This document shows positions 12,866 through 25,210 of a stretch of 64,000 bases of DNA, in pieces. The stretch lies in contig NC_134400.1 of the NCBI RefSeq assembly GCF_050003625.1, positions 189,191,726 to 189,255,725 of the forward strand, written 5' to 3'. Source of the stretch: Haematobia irritans. Its lineage: Eukaryota > Arthropoda > Insecta > Diptera > Muscidae. The translations under genes were made by a program, and so were the position numbers. Every line of letters starts with the position of its first letter. Within the stretch, counting starts at the first letter, position 1. Below the pieces are notes generated by a model that worked only from the letters and a program-made list of their open reading frames with translations, did no database searches and was not told the DNA's origin.

Positions 12866-14729
12866 TATACCCTCCACCATAGGATGGGGGTATATTAACT
12901 TTGCCATTCCGATTGTAACACATCGAAATATTGCTCTAAGACCCCATAAAGTATATATATTCTGGGTCGTGGTGAAATTCTGAGTCGATCTAAGCATGTC
13001 CGTCCGTCTGTCCGTCTGTCCGGCTGTCCGTCCGTCTGTGGAAATCACGCTAACTTCCGAACGAAACTAGCTATCGACTTGAAACTTGGCACAAGTAGTT
13101 GTTATTGATGTAGGTCAGATGGTATTGAAAATGGGCCATATCGGCCCACGTTTACGTATAGCCCCCATATAAACCGATCCCCAAATTTGGCTTGCGGAGC
13201 CTTCCGGAGCAGCAAAATTCATTCGATCCGGTTGAAATTTGGTACGTGGTCTAAGTATACGGTCTCTAACAACCATGCCAAAATTGGTCCATATCGGTCC
13301 ATAATTATATATAGCCCCCATATAAACCGATCCCCAAATTTGACCTCCGGAGCCTCTTGGAGGGGCAAAATTCATCCGATCCGGTTGAAATTTGGTACCT
13401 TATGTTAGTATACGGTCTCTAACAACCATGCAAAAATTGGTCCATATCGGTCCATAAATATATATAGCTCCCATATAAACCGATCCCCAGATTTGACCTC
13501 CGGAGCCTCTTGGAGGAGCAAACTTCATCCTACCCGCTTGAAATTTGGTACGTGGTGTTAGTATATGGTCTCTAACAACCATGCAAAAACTGGTCCATAT
13601 CGGTCCATAATTATATATAGCTCCCATATAAACCGATCCCCAGATTTGACCTCCGGAGCCTCTTGGAGGGGTAAAATTCATCCGATCCGTTTGAAATTGG
13701 GTACCTGATGTTAGTATACGGTATCTAACAAGCATGCAAAAATTGGTCCATATCGGTCCATAATTATATATAGCTCCCATATAAACCGATCCCCAGATTT
13801 GAACTCTGGAGCCTCTTGGAGGAGCAAAAGTCATCCGATGCGGTTGAAATTTGGTACATTTCGTTAGTATATGGCCTCTAACAACCATGCAAAAATTGGT
13901 CCATATCGGTCCATAATTATATATAGCTCCCATATAAACCGATCCCCAGATTTGACCTCCGGAGCCTCTTGGAGGAGCAAAAGTCATCCGATGCGGTTGA
14001 AATTTGGTACATTTCGTTAGTATATGGCCTCTAACAGCCATGTAAAAATTGTCAAATTTTATTACTATAGAAAGTTTTGTCAAAATTTCATTTCTATAGA
14101 AAGTTTTGTAAAAAGTTTATTTCTATAGCAATGTTTGTCAACATTTTATTTCCATAGAAAATTTTGTCAAAATTTTATTTCTATAGAAAATTTTGTAAAA
14201 AATTTATTTCTGTAGAAAATTTTGTCAACATTTTATTTCTATAGACAATTTTGTCAACATTTTATTTCTATAGAACATTTTGTCAACATTTTATTTCTAT
14301 AGAAAATTTTGTCAACATTTTATTTTTATAGAAAATTTTGTCAAAATTTTATTGCTATAGAAAATTTTGTCAACATTTTACTTCCATAGAAAATTTTGTC
14401 AACATTTTATTTCTATAGAAAATTTTGTCAAGTTTTTATTTCTATAGAAAATTTTGTCAAAATTTTATTTCTATAGAAAATTTTGTCAAACTGAATTATA
14501 TACGTATTTAATCGGCCTTTTTTTTTTTTAATATATACCCCTTATGGACTAACTTACAATTTAGAAGACAGTGTTAAAAAGTTTTACGATACCTTGCCAT
14601 CGGCAAGTGTTATCGCAACCCAAGTAATTCGATTGTGGATGACAGCCTTTAGTAGAAGTTCCTACGCAATCCATGGTGGAGGGTACAAAAGATTCGGCCT
14701 GGCCGAACTTACGGCCGTATATACTTGTT
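12866..14729 (+). mobile_element. P1-family element (copy c), complete, with satellite inside
   Basis: TATACCCTCCACCATAGGAT at 12866, an expanded (GTCY)n at 13000-13038, and about six 153-bp units to 14046. Then comes 445 bp of 30-bp satellite (14047-14492), the P1 tail with TTATATACGTATTTAATCGG, the hairpin TTCGGCCTGGCCGAA at 14694-14708 and ACTTGTT. The neighbouring RT fragment ends at its left border. Confidence 0.9.
14047..14492 (+). repeat. 30-bp satellite block inside P1-c
   Basis: About 15 units, forward polarity, at the position equivalent to 11060-11335 in P1-b. Here the P1 unit array passes straight into satellite (CATGTAAAAATTGTCAAATT), without the GGTTGCCACTCG motif. Confidence 0.9.
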
Positions 14730-15296
14730 ATTATCTTTATTAAATTATCTTTCTACTTATTGTATTTATTATATTTGTTATAACATTACTGATTGGTTTG
14801 GTTAACCGACACACTTATTTCCTACCAACGGGTATACACAAAGAAAAAATACTTTTCTCTCAAACGAAGTTTTCTCGTTACCACAAAAACTAACGGAATT
14901 CTTTTCTTTTCCATAACGATAAACTTTATTCGATAGGGTCATACCATTACATCTCCTAGTAATTGCATTGAAGGACAATTTGTCCTTCTAAGGACATGGC
15001 AAAAAAAAAACAAACTTGGCCATTAAAGCAATTCAATTACTGTACTGTAACACAACTTGTTAGAGATATTTCCTTATGTTAACCTTTGACCCAAAGTGTA
15101 ATTAGTTGTATACAAATGCAATTACTTTGGCATCGTAATCGTCATCCTCGTTTACAGGAGTCACAAGTATGTTAGCGCATGTATTTATGTTGGTGTTGGT
15201 TGACAAACAAGTTTTGTGTATTCTTTTTAATTACAGGGCACAGAAAACTTTTAACTTTTAACATACTAACTTAGTCAGCAATTAAAAAAAAAAAAA
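14730..15296. other. Low-copy DNA, nothing recognised
   Basis: Unique-looking AT-rich sequence between P1-c and P3-c, with an A-run at 15281-15298 at the P3-c border. Confidence 0.5.
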
Positions 15297-18195
15297 AACA
15301 AGTAAGGAAAGTCTAAAGTCGGGCGGGTCCGACTATATTATACCCTGCACCACTTTGTAGATCTAAATTTTCGATACCATATCACATCCGTTAAATGTGT
15401 TGGGGGCTATATATAAAGGTTTGTCCCAAATACATACATTTAAATATCACTCGATCTGGACAGAATTTGATAGACTTCTACAAAATCTATAGACTCCAAA
15501 TTTAAGTCGGCTAATGCACTAGTGTGTAACACAATTTTAGTAAAAGACAAGTATATACAGCACTAAGTTCGGCCGGGCCGAATCTTAAATACCCACCACC
15601 ATGAACCAAATATTAGGGTTTCCTTTGAAATTTCAGGAGGGCTTGAGGACACTTCCACAAGATAAATTTAAAGATTTCCCCTATGAGGACTATATCAGAT
15701 TCTGGATTTATAAGAACCATTTTTGTTTGAGTTTTAGAGGAATCATTAACATCTCTTGTAAGTGTGCAAGAAAATTATAAAAAAAACGCCTTGATTTGAA
15801 ATCTTAAATCTGTAGAAGTAAAATCTGGAAATTTCAAGCAATTTTCATGATCAGTGCGCCTTCTACACCCTCAAGAAGTGAAGTCGGTCTATATGGAGGC
15901 ATTACCAAATGGACCGATAAAAACTTAATGCGATACACGTTTTTGTGAGCCTAAAATACCAGAATATTTACAATTTCAGGCAAATCAGATAAAAACTAGA
16001 AACCCAAGGAGTTAATTCGGGAGATCGTTCTTATGGGGGCTATACCAAAATATGGACCGATATTCACCGTTTTCGGCACACCTCTTTATGACCCGAAAAT
16101 ACCTCTATATTTCCAATTTCAGGCAAATTGGATAAAAACTTCGGATTCTAGAAACCCAAGTAGTAAAATCGGGAAATCGGTCTATATGGGGGCTAAAGCA
16201 AAATATGGACTGATACTCACCATTTTTGGCACACCTCTTTATGGTCATAAAATACCTCTAGATTTCCAATTTCAGGTAAATTGAATAAAAACTGCGGTTT
16301 CTATAAGACCAAGAAGTAAAATCGGGAGGTCGGTTTATATGGGGACCATACCAAAACATGGACCGATACTCACAATTTTTGGCACACGTATTTGTGGTCC
16401 TACAATACCTCTAGATTTCCAATTTCAGGTAAATTGAATAAAAACTGCGGTTTCTATAAGCCCAAGAAATAAAATCGGGAGATCGGTCTATATGGGGGCT
16501 ATACCAAAATATGGACCGATACTCACAATTTTTGCACACGTATTTGTGGTCCTACAATACCTCTAGATTTCCAATTTCAGGTAAATTTAATAAAAACTGC
16601 GGTTTCTATAAGCCCAAGAAGTAAAATCGGGAGATCGGTCTATATGGGGGCTATACCAAAACATGGACCGATACTCACCATTTTTAGCACACCTCTTAAT
16701 GGTCATAAAATACCTCTAGATTTCAAATTTTAGGCAAATTGGATAAAAACTACGATTTCTATAAGCCCAAGACCCCAAATCGGAGGTCGGTTTATATGGG
16801 GACTACATCAAAACCTGGACCGATATAGCCCATCTTCGAACTTAACCTGCCTGCAGACAAAAGACGAGTTTGTACAAAATGTCAGCACGATTGCTTCATT
16901 ATTGAAGACTGTAGCGTGATTACAACGGACAGACAGACAGACGGACAGACAGACAGACGGACAGACGGACATCGTTATATCGGCTTAGAATTTCTCCCTG
17001 ATCAAGAATATATATACTTTATATAGTCGGAAATCGATATTTCGATGTGTTACAAACGGAATGACAAACTTATTATACCCCCGTCACCATTCTATGGTGG
17101 TGGGTATAAAAATATGGGAAACATTTAAATCTGAAGCAATTTTAAGGAAACTTTGCAAAAGTTTATTTATGATTTATTGCTCGATATATATGAATTAGAA
17201 GTTTAGGAAAATTAGATTCATTTTTACAACTTTTCGACTAAGCAGTTGCGATTTTACAAGGAAAATGTTGGTATTTTGAGTGTAAATCAGGCGAAAGCTA
17301 TATATTGGAGCTATATCTAAATCTGAACCGATTTCAACCAAACTTGGCACGCATAGAAACAACGCTAATTCTACTCCCTGTGCAAAATTTCAACTAAATC
17401 GGAGCACAAAATTGGCCTCTGTGGTCATATGAGTGTAAATCGTCCGAAAACTATATATGGGAGATATATCTAAATCTGAACCGATTTCAACCAAATTTGG
17501 CATGCATAGCTACAATGCTAATTCTACTCCCTGTGCAAAATTTCAACTAAATCGGAGTTAAAAATTGGCCCTGTGGTCATATGAGTGTAAATCGGGCGAA
17601 AGCTATATATGGGAGATATATCTAAATCTGAACCGATTTCAACCAAATTTGGCACGCATAGCTACAATGCTAATTCTACTCCCTGTGCAAAATACCAATT
17701 AAATCGAAGTAAAAGATGGCCACTGTGGTCATATGAGTGTAAATCGGGCGAACGATATATATGGGAGCTATATCTAAATCTGAACCGATTTCAACCAAAT
17801 TTGGCACACTTGACTAAACTACTAATTGTACTCCTAGTACAAAATTTCAACCAAATTGCAATAAAACTCTGGCTTCTGGGACCGTATTAGTCCATATCGG
17901 GCGAAAGATATATATGGGAGCTATATCTAAATCTGAACCGATTTCAATAAAATTTAGCACACTTGACTATAGTACTAATTATTCTTCTTGTGCAAAATTT
18001 TAAGCAAATTAGGGTAAAACTCTGGCTTCTGGGGCCATATAAATCCATATCGGGCGAATTATATATATGGGAGCTATATCTAAATCTGAACCGATTTCTT
18101 CCAAAATCAATAGGGTTCTATTCTGAGCAAAAACACATACTTGTGCCAAATTTGACGTCGATTGGACTAAAACTGCTACCTAGGCTTTGATTTCA
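15297..18195 (-). mobile_element. P3-family element (copy c), interrupted by P2-a, 5' truncated
   Basis: Reads in reverse: terminus AACAAGTAAGG at 15297, hairpin AGTCGGGCGGGTCCGACT, then the P3 tail up to ACACAATTTTAGTAAA (about 15545). It resumes at 17109 with ATATGGGAAACATTTAAATC and runs through about six 153-bp units to 18190. The leader with (GTCY)n and the TATACCC end are lost. Removing 15547-17108 restores a continuous P3 tail, which dates P2-a as the later insertion. Confidence 0.85.
15547..17108 (+). mobile_element. P2-family element (copy a), complete, inserted in P3-c
   Basis: Starts ACAAGTATATACAGC, hairpin TTCGGCCGGGCCGAA (15571-15585), TACCCACCACCATGAACC. Then leader, about five 153-bp units (plus strand reads MGAIPKYGPI), (GACA/GACG)n at 16928-16970, the block ATATATACTTTATATAGTCGG and the end ATGGTGGTGGGTATA. 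The final palindrome pairs TATACCC with GGGTATA around TATGGTGG. The order of parts is that of P1 read from its other end. Confidence 0.9.
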
Positions 18196-18734
18196 AAAAA
18201 GGAAGCGACGTGGAATCGATGATGGAAGTGTTGTTCGAGTAGCTATAAGGCCTGGGGGCTGCATTGCGTGTTCATTTCAAAATAACATTGGATTGGAGAC
18301 CAAGGCCTTGCCTCTTGCTTCTAGTCGTATGCCTTCTAGAGGTAGTGAAGTCGATGCCATGTTATCATGCCTTCGAAAGAAGGCCCTCAAGAAGGCCTGG
18401 ACAGGAAGGCATAAAATAAAGCGTGTAAAAATAAAACTTTTGAAGGCAAGGCTGACTATGAAGTGAACATTGACCTAACAACTTTTAAGTTAGAATTTAA
18501 TTAGACTTACTTTTCCTATACAGTTTACCTCATTTTTGAGATTTTAATATTTACCTTATGAGGTATTTTTACATATGAGGTAAATTTAAACCGGGGTTCT
18601 CGTGATTGGTAGTCCTACACTCATCCACTAGCCTACGACACATTTATGTGATCTGGGCGTCAAAACGTAAACTTACGCTACACGTGAGGTCATTCCCTGT
18701 TCCCTTCTGTGGGAAGTGATAATTTATTTTGTGT
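18196..18734. other. Low-copy DNA with clustered AAGGC motifs
   Basis: No gene seen. Between 18240 and 18450 the motif AAGGC or GCCTT appears about ten times (for example GAAGGCCCTCAAGAAGGCCT near 18378), more than expected in this AT-rich context. Confidence 0.4.
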
Positions 18735-19380
18735 GCAAAATCCAACTCGCAGTTTAAGTCCTATTGTTCTCAAATTTGGCATAGGGTCCTTTTGCGGCTC
18801 AATGACGATCCATATTTGTTTTTGGAAAAAATCGGTTCAGATTTATATATAGCTGCCATATATATATATAATCGATCTGTCCATAAATGATGTATTTATC
18901 GACCGATCTTCTTCCAATTTCGTATAATCAAATAGTTTTTGATTCTAGTAAATTTTGCAAAATATCAGTAAAATCGGTTCAGATTCAGATATAGCTTTAC
19001 ACTCCTATGGGTCCAGAGGACAATCTTTTGTTCCGATTTAGTTGAAATTTTGCGCACGGAGTAGAATTAACTTTATAAATATGCACACCGAATTTGATTG
19101 AAATTTGCAATGAGAGTTCAATAAAAATTTTAGCAATGTGTGCCAAATTTTATTAAAATCGGCTCAGAATTAGACAAAGCCCCCATATATGTATATGCTT
19201 CTCCGATTTTAGCAAATATGGCCAAAATACCCACATGCTCCTTGTAAAATGGTCACAGTTACGTCGAAAACTCACAAAAATGATTCAAATTTACCTATAC
19301 TCTAATTCGTATATATCGACTTATAAATCATAAATGAAGATTTGCGAAATTTTATGAAATTTAAATATTTCCAATATTTT

Positions 19381-20069
19381 TATACCCTCCACCTTACGAT
19401 GGGGGTATATAACTTTGTCATTCCGTTTGTAATACATCGAAATATTGCTCTAAGACCCCATAAAGTATATATATTCGTCGTGGTAAAATTCTGAGTCGAT
19501 CTGAGCATGTCCGTCCGTCCGTCCGAACGAAACAAGCTATCGACTTGAATCTTGGCACAAGTAGTTGTTATTAATGTCGGATGGTATTGCAAATGGGCCA
19601 TATCGGTCCACTTTTACGTATAGCCCCCATATAAACGGACCCCAAAATTTGGCTTGCCGATCCTCTAAGAGAAGCAAATTTCATCCGATCTGGCTGAAAT
19701 TTTGTATATGATGATTAGTACATGTTCTCTAACAACCATGCAAAAATTGGTCCACATCGGTCCATAATTATATATAGGCCCCATATAAACTGATCCCCCG
19801 ATTTGGCTTGCGGAGCCTCTAAGAGAAGCAAATTCCATCCGATCCAGCTGAAATTTGGTACATGGTGTTGGTATATGGTCTCTAACAACCACGCAAAAAT
19901 TGGTCCACATCGGTCCATAATTATATATAGCCCCCATATAAACCGATCCCCCGATTTGGCTTGCGGAGCCTCTAAGAGAAGCAAATTTCATCCGATCCGG
20001 TTGAAATTAGGTACATGGTGTCAGAATATGATCTCTAACAACCATGCAAAAATTGGTCCACATCAGTCA

Positions 20070-20109
<40 letters not shown>

Positions 20110-21071
20110 CCCCCATATAAACCGATCCCCCGATTTGGCTTGCGGAGCCTCTAAGAGAAGCAAATTCCATCCGATCCGGCTGAAATTTGGTACATGGTGT
20201 TGGTATATGGTCTCTAACAACCATGCAAAAATTGGTCCATATCGGTCCATAATTATATATAGCCCCCATATAAACCGATCCCCAGATTTGACCTCCGGAG
20301 CCCCTTGGAAGAGCAAAATTCATCCGATTCGGTTGAAATTTGGTATGTGACGTTAGTATATGGTATCCAACAACCATGCAGGAATTGGTTCATATCAGTC
20401 CATAATTATATATAGCCCCCATGTAAACCGATCCCCAGATTTGACCCCCGGTGCCTTTCGGAGAAGCAAAATTCATCCGATCTGGTTGAAATTTGGTACG
20501 TGCGGTACTATATGATATTTAACAACCATGCCAAAAGTGGTCCATATCAGTCCATAATCATATATAGCCCCCATATAAACCGATCCCGAGATTTGGTTTT
20601 GGAGCCACTTGTAGGACCAAATTTCATCCGAGTCAGTTGAAATTTGGTATATTGTGCTAGTATATGGCCGTTAACAACCATGCCTAACTAGGTCCATATC
20701 GGTCTATAGTTATATATAGCCCTCAGATAAATAGATCCCCAATCACACAAAAAATTGGTCCATATCAAGTTCATAATTGTATATAGCCCACATATAAGCG
20801 ACCCCCATATTTCAATTCTGGCTCTCTACGTACCGTGCAAAAGTCCATATCGATTCGTAATTATTTGTAGACCTACCTATACATACCTTTTTTGTCTAAT
20901 ATATACCACGTATGAACTAACTAACAATTTAGAAAACGATGAAGTTTTAAGATACCACAACCCAATTAATTCGTTTGTGAATGACAGTCTTTCGTAGAAG
21001 TTTCTACGCAATCCATGGTGGAGGGTACATAAGATTCGGCCTGGCCGAACTTACGGCCGTATATACTTGTT
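19381..21071 (+). mobile_element. P1-family element (copy d), complete, inserted in P3-d
   Basis: TATACCCTCCACCTTACGAT at 19381, (GTCC)n at 19508-19524 and about eight 153-bp units. One unit has a (TA)n tract in place of TCCATAATTATATATAG. The P1 tail has ATGGTGGAGGGTACATAAG, hairpin TTCGGCCTGGCCGAA at 21035-21049 and ACTTGTT at 21065-21071. Confidence 0.9.
20071..20108 (+). repeat. (TA)19 microsatellite inside a P1 unit
   Basis: Pure TA tract grown at the ATTATATATAG site present in every unit. It produces the meaningless IYIYIY open frames on both strands. Confidence 0.95.
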
Positions 21072-21265
21072 TTTACTAACATTATGGTCCGTCCCGGTCA
21101 TAAACCAATTTAAATTTTGAGTCTAGACATTTTGTGAATGTTACAAAAAATTCCCAAATCGGTTCATATTTAAACAAATTTGAAGGTGTTAAGATGTTGG
21201 TATATATGGTGGTGAAGGGTATAATATAGCCGGCCACGCCCCACTTTAGACTTACCTTACTTGTT

Positions 21266-22197
21266 TAATATGATAATGAGTTTATTCGTGTTTTCCTATT
21301 AGACTTTACGATTCGATTTCAATTTCATACCGTGAAACAAGTTGTCAAAATTACTAGAGAGAAAGGGCGGAGCTGATCTATCAAAGACAAATTGTTTGCT
21401 TTTTTAACTCACAAATAAGAAAAATTGCTTTTATTTATTTACCTAAAGTCAGATTCAATTCCACGAATTCAAGATTGGATTAAAACTGTCCCTCTTAATC
21501 ATGGATGCATATTTTTTTTTTTTTGGATAAAGAAAAAAAATTAGTCTACGTGTTTTCAAAATTATCATAAATATAAAAAACTGAATTTTCGTTCTTATAA
21601 CAACAATGTAGGTCCTTCCTTTTTCAATTCCCAAAGAAGGCACAGAATAATGTTTGTGGACATTTTTTAGAAAGGAAGTGCAAAGCAATTTAGCATGCAT
21701 GATTGGAGAAGGCATATGGGAAGCTGCTAAGGATCCGAAAATCATGGGTTAAGAAGGCATGATTTTTGCGGCACTTCACAATTTTCCCGCTGGGTAGGTA
21801 TACCACCTGGAGTCGACTCCGGAGTCGAAGACGAGGTTAATAAGAAATGCTGGAGTCGGAGTCGGAACCGGAGTCGAGCAAAATTGACTCGACTCCGCAG
21901 CCCTGGTTCCAATGGATTGCAAAACATATCGGCCACCCTATACGCGTATGATCTTCTTTCACTCCAAGTTTTTTTTTCGATACGTATTTATTTCCTTTTT
22001 CAACTACTCTCTTCCCAAATTTATATCATTAATTAACTCTCATTTTATTTCTTTGATTTAATTCTTCTTTTCTTTCTCGATATCCACGAACCACTCCATC
22101 CATAAACATCTTAACAATCTCAATTAATGTGTGTGTGTCTTCGTAAATAGTCTATATCAAGTACGATGTTCCTTGCGTGTCTCACCCCGATTACCAG
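21266..22197. other. Low-copy DNA upstream of the exon, with a GGAGTC minisatellite
   Basis: Mostly unique AT-rich sequence. Bases 21810-21902 contain eight or nine GGAGTC/GACTCC hexamers, partly as the palindrome GGAGTCGACTCC, ending in CGCAGCCCTGG. GAGTC-rich tracts of this kind occur at ends of some hAT-like elements, but no second terminus is visible. Bases 22130-22197 look like intron with a polypyrimidine-rich acceptor. Confidence 0.5.
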
Positions 22198-22545
22198 TAC
22201 AAATCGAGACCACAATACCAGAAACCACAGCTAATGGCCAGCCAGCCATACATCCCATTGCCATAGCAACAAATGGTGAAGGAGCTGTTAATAATGGGCC
22301 AAGCATGGGTGTTAATGGCTTGGCCTCGGTTGTCAATGGCTCCACAGCAGATTCCAGCACTGAGGCCACAGATCAACATCAACTACAGCAACCCTCAGAT
22401 ATACCACCATTGCCCAACAATGTCCACAATTTAGCATCGGCCAGTATAATTAATGGGGCAGGAGCCTCACGTGTATTCCAAATACTCTATCGCAATGAGG
22501 AGGTGACTTTACGTGATGTGATATACTTTCGGACACATTTATTAG
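22198..22545 (+). CDS. Internal exon of an unidentified host gene (116 codons, phase 1-1)
   Basis: The best host coding sequence in the window. The frame 22131-22568 is open, but splice signals limit the exon. An acceptor with pyrimidine-rich lead (TGTCTCACCCCGATTACCAG) ends at 22197, and a consensus donor, TTAG then GTAAGTATG, follows 22545. The length of 348 nt is divisible by three, with phase 1 at both ends. The product is a low-complexity linker rich in Asn, Gly, Ala, Ser and Thr (NGSTADSS, QHQLQQPSD). About 25 residues follow that look like the start of a folded domain: RVFQILYRNEEVTLRDVIYF, then RTHLL. I do not recognise the protein. Codon use is more GC-rich than the flanks, fitting selection on coding. 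The next intron contains the satellite at 22.7-24.2 kb if the gene continues downstream. Confidence 0.65.
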
Positions 22546-22691
22546 GTAAGTATGACTTTCACACATAACGTGTGCTATTGACATTTTAAGTACTACGTTA
22601 ATATGAACCCTTTGATATAAGAGACCAATATGGTCACATATCCATGATGGTCCTATACACTGGAAAACAAGACTTACTAAGATGTACAGAT

Positions 22692-24236
22692 TGTCAATAT
22701 TTTATTTCTATAGAAATTCTTGTCAAATTTTTATTTCTATAGAAAATCCTCAAAATTTTATTATTATACAAATTTTTTTCAAAATTTTATTTCTACAGAA
22801 TATTTTGGCAAAATTTTATTTCTATAGATTTTTTTTTTCAAAATTTTATTTCTACAGAATATTTTGGCAAAATTTTATTTCTATCGAAATTTTTTTTCAA
22901 AATTTTATTTTTATAGAAAATTTTATTTCTATAGAAAATTTTGTAAAAAAATTATTTTTACAGAAATTTTTGTCAAAATTTTATTTTTATAGAAAATTTT
23001 CTCAAAATTTATTTCTATAGAAATTTTTGCCAAAATTTTATTTCCATAGAAAAATTTGTCAAAATTTTATTTCTATAGAAAATGTTGTCAAAATTTTATT
23101 TTTATAGAAAATTTTGTCAAAATCTTATTCTTATAGAAAATTTTTTCAAAATTTTATTTTTATAGAAAACTCTCTCAAAATTTATTTCTATAGAAAATTT
23201 TGCCAAAATTTTATTTCCATAGAAAATGTTGTCAAAATTTTTATTTCTATAGAAAATTTTGTCCAAAATTTTATTTCTATGGAAAATTTTGTCAAACTTT
23301 TTTTTTTATAGAAAAGTTTCCAAAATTTTATTTCTATAGAAAATTTTGTCAAAATTTTATTTCTATAGAAAATCTTGTCCAAAATTTTATTTCTGTAGAA
23401 AATTTTGTCCAACATTTAATTTCTATAGAAAACTTTGTCCAAAATTTTATTTCTATAGAAAATTTCGTCAAAATTTTATTTCTATAGAAAATTTTGTTAA
23501 CATTTTATTTCTGTAGAAAATTTTGTCAACATTTTATTTCTTTGGAAAATTTTGCAAAATTTAATTCTATAGAAAATTTCGTCACATTTTATTTCCATCG
23601 AAAATTTTGTCAAAATTTTATTTTGTCAAAATTTTATATCTATAGAAAATTTTGTCAAACATTTTTTCAAAATTTTATTTTTATAGAAATTTTTCTCAAA
23701 ATTTATTTGTAAAGAAAATTTTGCCAAAATTTTATTTCTATAGAAAATGTTGTCCAAAATTTTATTTCTATAGAAAATTTTGTCCAAAATTTTATTTCTA
23801 TAGAAAATTTCGTCAAAATTTTATTTCCATAGAAAATGTTGTCAAAAATTTTATTTCTATAGAAAATTTTGTCCAAAATTTTATTTCTATGGAAAATTTT
23901 GTCAACCTTTTCCAAAATTTTATTTCTATAGAAAATGTTGTCAAAATTTTATTTCTATAGAAAATGTTGTCCAAAATTTTGTTTCTATAGAACATTTTGT
24001 CCAAAATTTTATTTCTATAGAAAATTTCGTCAAAATTTTATTTCTATAGAAAATTTTGTCAAAATTTTATTTTTATAGAAAATTTTGTCAAAATTTTATT
24101 TTTATAGAAAATTTTGTCAAAATTTTATTTTTATAGAAAATTTTGTCAAATTTTTTTTTATAGAAAATTTTGTCAACATTTTATTTCTGTAGAAAATTTT
24201 GCCAAAATTTTATTTCTATAGAAAATTTTGCCAAAT
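22692..24236 (+). repeat. 1.5-kb 30-bp satellite array, forward polarity
   Basis: About 50 units. Many carry TTTATAGAAA, GTCC or deletions, so this array is older and less homogeneous than 51.3-51.6 kb. Because the unit is 30 bp, several frames stay open and give FYFYRKFCQN/ISIENFVK decapeptide repeats, which are not genes. It starts 150 bp after the exon donor, so it is probably intronic. Confidence 0.95.
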
Positions 24237-24510
24237 TCACGAAAATAATCCTACTCACCAACTCACGCTCACGAAAATAATCCTACTCATCAACATAAAA
24301 CGCTTAAGAGTTTTACTCATTTACAATTTTAATGATACCTGGGATGTTAAGAGTGTAATAACGCTCTCGATTTGAATAATGCTCGTGATTTCAGACACAT
24401 CGCTAAAGTAAATTACTCACAAAACTATTCGTGAGTCACGACATTTTCGTGCGTGAGTGTGCGTGAGTACAAAATTTCTTTTCGTGAGTGTGCGTGAGCG
24501 TGAGTCCAAA
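24237..24510. repeat. CTCAC/CGTGA-rich element with opposed halves
   Basis: The left side reads CTCACGCTCACG, the right side CGTGAGTGTGCGTGAGCGTG, so the two halves are inverted relative to each other. It resembles the element at 45990-46545 and is probably a truncated copy. Confidence 0.5.
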
Positions 24511-24543
24511 GAATACCGTGTACGCCAAAACTCAGGTCCAGTC

Positions 24544-25098
24544 ATGGTCAAGCAAACGTCTATTTTAGAGGCCCTTCTGACGTCATCGTTCCGGCCCACA
24601 TCACCCTACTATGTGGAAGAGGGAATTAGTGCAAACCCGACACAAGCAGGACGAGAGGCTACTCCACCACTACCCGAACGCCCCGTCATCCTGGCACACG
24701 AACTGCTACACGCCGGGACCATCGACGCGGGAAGCACACCGAACTCTCCGGTAGCACCACGGCCTATCTCTCCCACACTCGTGGAATCATCCGACTCGGA
24801 AGACAACGGGCCGAGACAAAATTCACGGCTGATCCGAACCCGGGAACCGTCCCCCGTCCGACCGCTTGCAAGTGCTGTAGTGGTTCCACCCCAATATGAA
24901 TGCCGCGAAGAACTGTCAGAGGAAGTGTTAAGGGAGCTGCGTCCATATATGAGGTACTGCCTGGCCATACCGAAGGCACGCCGGCCATACAAGCACACTC
25001 TGACTATAGAGGACCAACGGTACCGCATTCTCATCAACCGCCGAGGTAAAATCATCATCCAGTTGCTTCCCCCTCCGCGTTGGAGGAGGACAGTGTAA
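24544..25098 (+). CDS. GC-rich ORF, 184 codons, unknown protein
   Basis: The frame is open from 24457, but the first 29 codons fall in the CGTGA repeat, so the ATG at 24544 (MVKQTSILEALLTSSF) is the better start; the stop is TAA at 25096-25098. The region is near 55% GC against about 30% around it. The middle is Pro/Ser/Glu/Arg-rich and looks disordered (acidic SSDSEDNG near residue 90 from M30). The C-terminal third is basic and looks folded, with RPYKHTLTIEDQRYRILIN and RRGKIIIQLL. No catalytic motif, signal peptide or membrane segment is seen, and I do not recognise the family. No splice or poly(A) signal decides whether it is a single-exon gene, a retrocopy or part of a transposon. Antisense frames over it are by-products of the GC content. 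Confidence 0.45.
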   Translation: MVKQTSILEALLTSSFRPTSPYYVEEGISANPTQAGREATPPLPERPVILAHELLHAGTIDAGSTPNSPVAPRPISPTLVESSDSEDNGPRQNSRLIRTREPSPVRPLASAVVVPPQYECREELSEEVLRELRPYMRYCLAIPKARRPYKHTLTIEDQRYRILINRRGKIIIQLLPPPRWRRTV

Positions 25099-25210
25099 CG
25101 GCGAAAGTCGGTACACTCGTTTTCGCCTCACCTTTATGTTGTTTTATTTTCCATTTTGTTATAGATGACTGAATTCTTTGCTTTGAGTAACCTCTTATTT
25201 AGTTTTTTTT

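Larger units (their letters stand above)
18735..21265 (+). mobile_element. P3-family element (copy d), old and diverged, interrupted by P1-d
   Basis: The left part (18735-19380) matches P3 from the AACTCGCAGTTTAAGTCC leader through diverged units. The right part (21072-21265) is the P3 tail, with GGTATAATATAGCCGGCC and terminus ACTTGTT at 21259-21265. P1-d lies exactly between. It is the most diverged P3 copy here. Confidence 0.75.

Noticed and set aside
22682..24004. Open frames of 60-110 codons with FYFYRKFCQN / ISIENFVK repeats (also at 37-40, 49-53 and 60-62 kb)
   Set aside because: They are translations of the 30-bp satellite; a unit length divisible by three keeps frames open on both strands.
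24609..25058. 149-codon minus-strand ORF over the GC-rich ORF
   Set aside because: GC-rich sequence gives long antisense frames; composition is less protein-like than the plus-strand frame.
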